DNA of 7,207 nucleotides from Bacteroidota bacterium (lineage in GTDB: Bacteria > Bacteroidota > Bacteroidia > Bacteroidales > Cfx3-03): assembly GCA_030706265.1 (NCBI GenBank), contig JAUZOX010000131.1:1-7207 (forward strand), written 5' to 3'. This document shows positions 1-5,688 of this stretch, piece by piece. The stretch's first letter is position 1; each line of letters opens with the position of its first letter. The notes beneath the pieces were generated by a model. It ran no database searches and was not told the origin of the DNA. It was given only the letters and a program-made list of their open reading frames with translations. The translations under genes and the position numbers were made by a program.

Positions 1-30
1 CTTTTAAGAAAAGCATTTTCCCTTGTCTTG

Positions 31-1074
31 TTAACTGAACCTGATATATTCAGGTTCGTTACCACGGACGGTCAGATATCCAATCTCCTTCACAAATGCA
101 TTCTCCCTGTTTACAATATCCATGAATTCCTGAATGCATCCATCTTCAACGGCCATTAACAATCCTCCGCTGGTTTGCGGATCGCAGATGATCATCCTGC
201 GAGGCTCATCCATGGGTTCAATCAGGTGTCCGTAGCTTTTAAAGTTTCGCCGCGTTCCTCCGGGAATGCATCCCTGGGCAATATAACCGGTAAGGCCGTT
301 GAGCAAAGGCAAGGCATCAAAGTCAAGTACCGCATCCAGGTTGCTGCCTTTGCAGATTTCCAGCAAATGTCCTCCAAGCCCGAATCCGGTAACATCGGTC
401 ATTGCCGTCAACCCCTTTAAAGTTGCCACGTGGCTTCCCAGCGTATTCAAACGGGTCATCCATTTAATTGCCGCATTGTAATCTTCCGGATTAACCTTGT
501 CGTTTTTTGTTGCATTCGAAATTGCACCGATTCCAAGTGGCTTTGAAAGGAACAACCGGCAACCCGCTGTTGCCTTACAATTCTGTTTGAAGAATGCCTT
601 AGACGCCAGGCCATTAACGACCAAACCGAAAACAGGTTCCGGAATGTCAATGCTATGTCCTCCGGCAATCTGAATGCCGACTGAGTCACAAACCGAACGG
701 GCACCATCTATGACCCTGGATGCTATTTCAGCAGGCAGCTTGGCAAGGGGCCAACCCAAAACGGCAAGAGCAAAGACTGGGGTACCACCCATGGCATATA
801 CATCGCTCATCGCATTAACGGAAGCAATGCGTCCAAAATCAAAAGGATCATCTACGATCGGAGTAAAAAAGTCGGTCGTGCTGATGAGTACCCGGCCGTC
901 TTTTAAGTCATACACTGCAGCGTCATCCAGACTCTCATTGCCAACCAGCAAGCGGGCATCACTAACCTGTGACGCCCCGTTCCGTTTGATGATTTGTTCA
1001 AGATCAGCCGGCGATATCTTACAACCGCATCCCCCACCGGCGCTGTATTGTGTAAGTCTTATTTTATCATTCAT
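31..1074 (-). CDS. selD: Selenide, water dikinase (selenophosphate synthetase)
   Basis: SelD makes selenophosphate from selenide and ATP, releasing AMP and phosphate; it is the cytosolic selenium donor for selenouridine and selenocysteine synthesis. The 347-residue protein has the same length as the E. coli enzyme. The N-terminal glycine-rich loop GGGCGCK carries Cys16 and Lys19, matching catalytic Cys17 and Lys20 of E. coli. Cys16 is a plain TGC codon, not the selenocysteine found at this position in some SelD proteins. The metal/ATP-binding aspartates are all present: Asp51 (LDDAAVYD), Asp68 (TTDFF), Asp91 (NAMSDVYAMGG) and Asp227 (TDVTGFGLGGH), as is AGGHSID at 137-143. Two AIRS (PurM-like) domains cover about 49-157 and 169-345. 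The ATG start lies 14 bases after the mnmH stop with only a weak purine stretch (CGGA) before it. It is the last gene of the operon visible here; MnmH, next to it, uses its product. The family call is very secure. Confidence 0.98.
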   Translation of the reverse strand: MNDKIRLTQYSAGGGCGCKISPADLEQIIKRNGASQVSDARLLVGNESLDDAAVYDLKDGRVLISTTDFFTPIVDDPFDFGRIASVNAMSDVYAMGGTPVFALAVLGWPLAKLPAEIASRVIDGARSVCDSVGIQIAGGHSIDIPEPVFGLVVNGLASKAFFKQNCKATAGCRLFLSKPLGIGAISNATKNDKVNPEDYNAAIKWMTRLNTLGSHVATLKGLTAMTDVTGFGLGGHLLEICKGSNLDAVLDFDALPLLNGLTGYIAQGCIPGGTRRNFKSYGHLIEPMDEPRRMIICDPQTSGGLLMAVEDGCIQEFMDIVNRENAFVKEIGYLTVRGNEPEYIRFS

Positions 1075-1088
1075 ATTCCGTATTATTA

Positions 1089-2135
1089 TTATTTAAAACA
1101 GTTTCCAAATTCAAGTATTTCAGCAGCATGTTCTGCCGGGGTTAATCCCTTTGGACTGATATTTTCAATCCGTAGAAAAGACTTCCGCTTAAGACTATAA
1201 TCATAAGACGCGTCATAATAATCAAGTATTTTATCTGCAAATGCGGCATACTGTTTTTCGGACAACAAGACAAGCAAATCATGTACATTCTTACTTCCGA
1301 GTGTATCCTTCAGTTTATTGAGACTGGAGGCAATTTCACCATCATTTATTGCAGCATATTCGTCAACCAATCGCTTTACCCGGTATTCTTTCGGAAAACC
1401 GATCTTTATGACGGGGGCCTTGTTCATGGCAGCAAAAAGGGGTTCCGGAATATGTACCAGACCGATATTTCTGCTTTCGTCTTCCACCCATAAGGGCTTT
1501 GTAAAATCAAAGGTACTCCATATTCGGGCCAGGTCATTTTCAAATTGTTCCGTACTGGGCTGAGGTTTTTGACCCACATGACCAAAAACAGACCCCTTGT
1601 GATTTGCCAGACCTTCGAGATCAAGTATCTGGCCTCCCTTTTTCTTTACTTCTTGCAGGATCTCGGTCTTTCCGCATCCGGACATTCCACTCAAGACCAA
1701 CATCTTAACAGGTATGTTGAATCTCTCCCGAATATAAGCCCGGTAGCGTTTATAGCCTCCATCGAGTAGCCTGACATCGAAACCTGCCGACTGCAAAAGC
1801 CATGCCATTGAAGCACTGCGCATTCCTCCACGCCAGCAATGTATCGATACCTTCCGGTGTGGAGCCAGGTGCAATGCTTTTTTGACAAAGCCCGACATCT
1901 TAGGTCCAACGATGTCAAGTCCCGAAAAGAAGGCAGCCTCGTGTCCGGCTTTGGAGTATAGGGTTCCCACCCTGGCCCTTTCCTCATCGGTAAACAATGG
2001 AAAAGAATGAGCTCCGGGTATATGCCCCTTTTCAAATTCACCGGGTGATCTGACATCCAAAATAACCCGCCCGGGGACTTCTTTTAAAAATAATTCAGGA
2101 TTTATCTTTGGAATAATTTCATTCATTGCAAGCAT
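1089..2135 (-). CDS. mnmH: tRNA 2-selenouridine synthase
   Basis: MnmH (SelU, YbbB) replaces the sulfur of 2-thiouridine with selenium at wobble position 34 of tRNAs for Lys, Glu and Gln, using selenophosphate and passing through a geranylated intermediate. The 348-residue protein has an N-terminal rhodanese domain (about 10-135; LDVRSPGEFEKGHIPGA at 26-42) with active-site Cys100 in HCWRGGMRSASMAWLL. A P-loop domain follows, with Walker A GMSGCGKT at 150-157 and the family signature DLEGLANHKGSVFG. The chosen ATG (2135) overlaps the helicase TAA by one base (TAATG) and has an AGG seven bases upstream. An in-frame ATG at 2126 (Met4) is an alternative; it would put the active-site cysteine at residue 97, the E. 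coli number, but it has no ribosome-binding site. The gene ends in three consecutive in-frame TAA codons. It lies directly upstream of selD, its substrate supplier, so the pathway is complete. Confidence 0.97.
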   Translation of the reverse strand: MLAMNEIIPKINPELFLKEVPGRVILDVRSPGEFEKGHIPGAHSFPLFTDEERARVGTLYSKAGHEAAFFSGLDIVGPKMSGFVKKALHLAPHRKVSIHCWRGGMRSASMAWLLQSAGFDVRLLDGGYKRYRAYIRERFNIPVKMLVLSGMSGCGKTEILQEVKKKGGQILDLEGLANHKGSVFGHVGQKPQPSTEQFENDLARIWSTFDFTKPLWVEDESRNIGLVHIPEPLFAAMNKAPVIKIGFPKEYRVKRLVDEYAAINDGEIASSLNKLKDTLGSKNVHDLLVLLSEKQYAAFADKILDYYDASYDYSLKRKSFLRIENISPKGLTPAEHAAEILEFGNCFK

Positions 2136-5100
2136 TAATTAACCTGTTCAACCGTCAATGATTCATCGACATAGATCAGATATTTTTCAACATTTTTATA
2201 TCCCATTTGCTCAAGGATTGCGGCATAATTTGTGATCTGCACATGGTAGTAGGGAGAAGCTTTTCCGGTTTTGAAATCTATTACGATGGCCTTGTTTCCA
2301 TCGATGACGACCCGGTCAGGCCGATATATCTTTCCATCGGGCAAAAGCAATTCCGATTCGTTTTTCACTTCAATACCGGGTCTGAAAAAAGAGCCCGCAA
2401 CCGGATGCACCAATATTTTCCTTGCCATATCGATCAACTTCGAAGCTTCATCATCCGTACAAATATCCTCCGAAATAAATTTAGATATAGCATTGTCAAA
2501 ATCATCGGGTGACTTGATGTATGAAAGTAACTGATGAACCATCTTTCCATATTCCTGGGCATGTTCCGGGTTTGCGGAATCCCAATTATCAGGAGCCCTG
2601 CGGCTCAGTAATATTCTGTCTTGCCAGGCCGAAGAGATCATGGGTCCGGCCGGTTCGTTACCGGCAATCTCCTTTTCCGGTGTGGCCCTCCCCGATAATG
2701 GCGCTCCGAATAAGACCGGCGTATTCTCCCCCTCCGGCCAGCTTCCTTTTTCAACGATAAATGATTTTAATAATCCGGCAACCGATTTATCAGGTTGATT
2801 GCCTTCATAGCTTTCGCTGATGACATAAAGCCGCTCTTCGGGACGCGTCATGACTACATACAGCAAGTTAGTCAAATCCAGCATCTTTTGCCCTATCTCC
2901 TTGTCATAGATCTCTCCGAAACCGGTTTCGCGAAGCTTCTCATTCAGCGGAAGCAAAGCTGACGGCAGCTCAGGCAGATAGTCATCCTCAAGCGATATCC
3001 ATTTTAAATCGTTGCGGTTATTGATGCTTTCAGCTGCAAAGGGGTAGATGACCACCGGGAACTGTAACCCTTTTGACTTGTGAATGGTCATGATCCTTAC
3101 CGCGTTTATCCCTTCGGGTACAACCAGTGAAAGCGTGTTCTTCTTATCCTCCCACCATTCGCTGAAATCAACCAGGCTGTTTTCTTTTCGTGCAGTCGAG
3201 AATGTGAGGATGGCATCCAGAAAGAAATGCAGGAAGGCATCGTCGGTCTTGTTCAGCCCGAATATGCGTATTATCTCTTCCGCTAAGTCAATCAGGTGCA
3301 ACTTGCTAAACTGGACGAATTCAAAATGATAACCCAACCGGGAAAGAATTTCAGGCAACACGGTTTGAAGCGATGAGGTGCGGGTCAGTTTTTTCGAGAC
3401 CCCTGAAAGTATCGTGTGAAGATCTTGTGCTGTAATGTCACCCTGCCTCAGTAACCGGGTGAGTATTGCAGAAGCCAGGACATCATCACCTGGATTTTGA
3501 ATCCATCGTATGAAATTGACGATGAACCCAACTTTGGGTGATGAAGACAAGAGAAGGGATTCAGACGAAATAACCGGAATCTCTCTTGAAAGCAGATCAT
3601 TGGCTATAATCGACGCCCTTCTGTTTGCGCGGCACAGGATCGCAATATCGCTATACCGGTAACCGGCTTCGATTAATTTTGAGATAATATCGTTGATCTG
3701 TTGAATATTGTATTCTTCGACCGTAATTTCAGCCGTATTCTTATCGAAAAACTGAAAGCTAACGCCACCACCTGTCTTATCCTGATCCACATCCTGCGCT
3801 ATATCGGCATATACTCCTTTTATCTCTTGGGGAAGACGTTCGGCAAGCCATTCAAAGAAGCGGTTATTGAATTCAACGATTTCCTTTTTGGACCGGAAGT
3901 TACGGCTTAGTTTTTCAGCCGCATAGTTACGCCGAAGGCTTTGTTCGCGCTGAAAGACTTCAGGAGATGCCGTGGGATTGTCCACTGCGGGAAGGTTCAC
4001 AAATTGCATGACCTCTCCCCCACGCCACCTGTATATGGATTGTTTACCATCCCCAACCACAAGGTTATAATAACCGCTTCCCAGGGCATTGTCAACCAGG
4101 GGAAGCAGATTTTGCCATTGCATCACGGAGGTATCCTGGAACTCATCAATCAGGTAATGATGGTATCTTTCACCTAAACGTTCATATACAAACGGTGCAG
4201 GTTCGCGCATTACTACCTTGGCGATCCGCTTATTGAATTCAGCAAGTGGAACGATATTTTTATTGAGTTGTATGGTTTTCAGGTTGTCATTGATTTCATG
4301 AAGCACGGCCATCTGATAAATGGTGCGTGATAACATTCCATAAAGCACCCAACGGCTGTAACCCTGTTCGCGCAGTTGCTGAAGCTTTTCGTAATGTGAT
4401 GCCAGATCGGGCCAGATCATCTCTATAGCATGCTGATCCGCCAGGGTAGTCTTCCCCCCGCTCATCCTGGATTCTGCAACTGCCTTTGCAATGGTGTCAG
4501 AGGGAGACAGCTTATCCAGCTTACCCTCCGACAGGTTTTTAAAATAGGAAGGCAGGCCTCTGGTCCCCTGATAAAAAGCGCTTTCCGAAATACCCTGGTT
4601 AGCGATCAGGGACAAAGCCATTTTTGCCTCAGTCTGAACCTTTAGGGTATACTCTGTTCGATATTTATTGATCTTCCCGATGATCAGGAGAAAATCCTGT
4701 TTTGTCAGCTCCTGCAACGAGTTGAGATAGGCTATGTCGTTTTCATTGAACAGGGATCTGGCGATCATAAACAGGTCTGCTTCAATTTGCCAGCTTTTCT
4801 CTTCTTCCGCTTTCTGCTCTATGAACCCCATAAGCAAACTGGTTAACGCATCATTGGAGCCGGCAGTATTCAGCAACAGGTCTATTGATTTTGTCAACAA
4901 GAGATCGGTTTCCAGCTCTACTTCAAAGTTGACGGGGAGTTGCAGGTCGTGCGCAAAAGTCCTGACCACACGATGCATAAAACTGTCGATGGTTCCAATG
5001 CTGAAATTGCCATATTCATGAAGAATGAGTTCCTGTGCCCTTGAAGCATTTCTGATGAGCACGGCTGCATCCATCTTCAGATCAACCTGAAGCTGATGCA

Positions 5101-5323
5101 TCATGGTGCCTTCAGAAACCGGCTTCGCGGCATCCCAATCGGAAATGGTTCGCAGCTGCGATAAAACCCTTTCCTTCATCTCATTGGCCGCCTTGTTGGT
5201 AAAGGTGACCGCCAGAATATGGCGGTATTGCTCAGGTTGTTTGAGTATCAGCCCCAGATATATCCTGACCAGTGTAAATGTCTTCCCCGAACCTGCCGAT
5301 GATTTATATACTGTAAAGTTCAT
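2135..5323 (-). CDS. UvrD/AddA-like superfamily 1 helicase with C-terminal PD-(D/E)XK nuclease
   Basis: A RecB/AddA-type helicase-nuclease of 1062 residues, expected to unwind and degrade DNA ends during double-strand-break repair. Residues are numbered from the ATG at 5323. Visible motifs: Walker A SSAGSGKT (8-15), motif Ia VTFTNKAANEMKER (39-52), GTIDSF (110-115), Walker B DEFQDT (393-398), motif III GDGKQSIYRWRGG (424-436), motif IV NFRS (475-478), motif V TIHKSKGLQFPVV (746-758) and motif VI LLYVVMTRPEERLYV (820-834). A RecB-family nuclease domain follows: GKMVHQLL (His930), RPDR (Asp1003), VIDFKTGK (Asp1016, Lys1018) and QITNY (Gln1029, Tyr1033), so it looks catalytically intact. The frame can be extended ten codons to a GTG at 5353, but homologous proteins begin just before the P-loop, so ATG 5323 is preferred; it has no clear Shine-Dalgarno. 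Its stop overlaps the mnmH start. The usual AddB-like partner is not in this window. Family call secure; addA orthology not proven. Confidence 0.93.
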   Translation of the reverse strand: MNFTVYKSSAGSGKTFTLVRIYLGLILKQPEQYRHILAVTFTNKAANEMKERVLSQLRTISDWDAAKPVSEGTMMHQLQVDLKMDAAVLIRNASRAQELILHEYGNFSIGTIDSFMHRVVRTFAHDLQLPVNFEVELETDLLLTKSIDLLLNTAGSNDALTSLLMGFIEQKAEEEKSWQIEADLFMIARSLFNENDIAYLNSLQELTKQDFLLIIGKINKYRTEYTLKVQTEAKMALSLIANQGISESAFYQGTRGLPSYFKNLSEGKLDKLSPSDTIAKAVAESRMSGGKTTLADQHAIEMIWPDLASHYEKLQQLREQGYSRWVLYGMLSRTIYQMAVLHEINDNLKTIQLNKNIVPLAEFNKRIAKVVMREPAPFVYERLGERYHHYLIDEFQDTSVMQWQNLLPLVDNALGSGYYNLVVGDGKQSIYRWRGGEVMQFVNLPAVDNPTASPEVFQREQSLRRNYAAEKLSRNFRSKKEIVEFNNRFFEWLAERLPQEIKGVYADIAQDVDQDKTGGGVSFQFFDKNTAEITVEEYNIQQINDIISKLIEAGYRYSDIAILCRANRRASIIANDLLSREIPVISSESLLLSSSPKVGFIVNFIRWIQNPGDDVLASAILTRLLRQGDITAQDLHTILSGVSKKLTRTSSLQTVLPEILSRLGYHFEFVQFSKLHLIDLAEEIIRIFGLNKTDDAFLHFFLDAILTFSTARKENSLVDFSEWWEDKKNTLSLVVPEGINAVRIMTIHKSKGLQFPVVIYPFAAESINNRNDLKWISLEDDYLPELPSALLPLNEKLRETGFGEIYDKEIGQKMLDLTNLLYVVMTRPEERLYVISESYEGNQPDKSVAGLLKSFIVEKGSWPEGENTPVLFGAPLSGRATPEKEIAGNEPAGPMISSAWQDRILLSRRAPDNWDSANPEHAQEYGKMVHQLLSYIKSPDDFDNAISKFISEDICTDDEASKLIDMARKILVHPVAGSFFRPGIEVKNESELLLPDGKIYRPDRVVIDGNKAIVIDFKTGKASPYYHVQITNYAAILEQMGYKNVEKYLIYVDESLTVEQVN

Positions 5324-5342
5324 GCCAAATTCTTTCGCGATA

Positions 5343-5375
5343 TGAAAGTACACTTTATGTTAAAACGAAAACAAA
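5343..5375 (-). promoter_or_regulatory. Possible Bacteroidota-type promoter for the helicase-mnmH-selD operon
   Basis: The known Bacteroidota sigma-ABfr consensus is TTTG, about 19 bases, then TAnnTTTG. On the minus strand TTTG occurs at 5375-5372, at the very end of the terminator's T-run, followed after 21 bases by TACTTTCA (5350-5343), a four-of-six match to the -7 element. Transcription would begin near 5340, about 17 bases before the helicase ATG. Because the strong terminator lies just upstream, the operon needs some promoter in 5324-5375 unless readthrough supplies it, which is the main reason to list this weak match. Confidence 0.25.
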
Positions 5376-5401
5376 AAAAATCCCCTATTCAGGGGATTTT
5401 T
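5373..5401 (-). terminator. Strong intrinsic terminator upstream of the helicase gene
   Basis: A perfect 11-bp stem (AGGGGATTTTT on plus 5391-5401 pairs with AAAAATCCCCT on plus 5376-5386) with a 4-base loop. On the minus strand it is followed by an uninterrupted T-run at 5380-5373, then GTTTTCGTTTT. It would end minus-strand transcripts about 50 bases before the helicase ATG. On the plus strand only five T residues follow, so termination there would be weaker, and no plus-strand gene is present that would need it. Confidence 0.75.
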
Positions 5402-5507
5402 AATCATCAAAACTAGGAGTAGTACGCAAACACAAACACTTAGACGACGATTTATCTTAAAATTTTTTATTCCGGATATCTTGGCTTGGGTGAATTAGTT
5501 TATTCAC
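5373..5507 (-). ncRNA. Candidate structured small RNA or leader ending in an intrinsic terminator
   Basis: Read on the minus strand, this stretch has three consecutive helices. First is a perfect 6-bp hairpin GTGAAT/ATTCAC with a 6-base loop (5507-5490). Second is a 7-bp helix with one G-U pair, AATCGTC (5452-5446) with GATGATT (5408-5402), enclosing a 37-base G/U-rich loop that contains GTGTTTGTGTTTGCG. Third, immediately adjacent, is a strong terminator hairpin with an eight-T tail (5401-5373). No convincing protein-coding frame is present, and no good Bacteroidota promoter was found upstream, so the 5' end is uncertain. It could be an independent small RNA, the 3' end of tamB readthrough transcripts, or an attenuator-like leader for the helicase-mnmH-selD operon. 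It matches no RNA family I can name. Confidence 0.35.
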
Positions 5508-5548
5508 AACTTATAACGAGGATTATTACAAAAAGTTACATTCGATTT

Positions 5549-5564
5549 CGTTAATTAACGTTAA
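5549..5564. repeat. Overlapping A/T-rich palindromes in the intergenic gap
   Basis: Two perfect palindromes overlap: CGTTAATTAACG (5549-5560) and TTAACGTTAA (5555-5564). Both are built on the half-site GTTAA/TTAAC. They lie about 40 bases upstream of the candidate structured RNA and about 230 bases upstream of the helicase start. They could be an operator for a dimeric regulator, or a chance product of A/T-rich spacer DNA. No specific regulator can be named. Confidence 0.35.
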
Positions 5565-5660
5565 AACAAGTGTCTGCCGGGCGCACTTTTACACCCTCCC
5601 TCTGCGAGAATCCAATCGATTTGAAAACGGATAACGAAAACAACGGAAGCCGGCATGCAG

Positions 5661-5686
5661 AAAAAAACGCCCACGGGACTAAACGT
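5661..5686 (-). terminator. Weak candidate terminator after tamB
   Basis: Just downstream of the tamB stop codon the minus strand can form a 7-bp stem (ACGTTTA with TGGGCGT) around a 6-base loop, followed directly by seven T residues. Three of the seven pairs are G-U, so the stem is weak. The location and the T-run fit an intrinsic terminator for tamB, but readthrough into the gap is likely. Confidence 0.4.
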
Positions 5687-5688
5687 GA

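Larger units (their letters stand above)
5324..5688. other. 365-base gene-free spacer between tamB and the helicase gene
   Basis: This is the only sizeable gap in the window; the other genes are 14 bases apart or overlapping. It contains the weak tamB terminator, the palindrome cluster, the candidate structured RNA with its strong terminator, and the possible operon promoter, each listed separately. The 5565-5660 part shows no gene, only a short imperfect dyad (AAGTG/CACTT, 5568-5588) and two related A-rich words (gaaaacgga at 5623, gaaaacaacgga at 5636). No tRNA, CRISPR array or insertion-sequence end was seen. Confidence 0.7.

Noticed and set aside
1..30. Possible start of another operon gene after selD: minus-strand ATG at 16-14 preceded by AAGGG, or alternatively a GAAAA/TTTTC hairpin
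   Set aside because: Only five codons are in the window and the two readings compete; nothing can be concluded from so little sequence.
5324..5353. Ten-codon N-terminal extension of the helicase from a GTG at 5353
   Set aside because: The start would be GTG rather than ATG, and would overlap the promoter-like element. Family members begin just before the P-loop, which fits the ATG at 5323.
5379..5498. Open plus-strand frame across the terminator and the candidate RNA region, ending at a TAG
   Set aside because: It has no ATG, its sequence is basic and low-complexity in character, and it is antisense to a more convincing structured region.
5362..5500. Open minus-strand frame through the gap, with a hydrophobic-looking run, ending in TAA after the terminator
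   Set aside because: It has no start codon before an ATG next to the terminator stem, and it reads through the terminator hairpin, so it is almost certainly not translated.
5456..5507. Short minus-strand frame GTG to TAA (about 16 codons) beginning in the first hairpin of the candidate RNA
   Set aside because: It has a GTG start with no ribosome-binding site, the start lies within a hairpin, and nothing suggests a known leader peptide. Chance is sufficient explanation.
5568..5588. AAGTG/CACTT dyad as a further terminator or operator
   Set aside because: It is only 5 bp with an 11-base loop, and the following T-run is interrupted; too weak to call.
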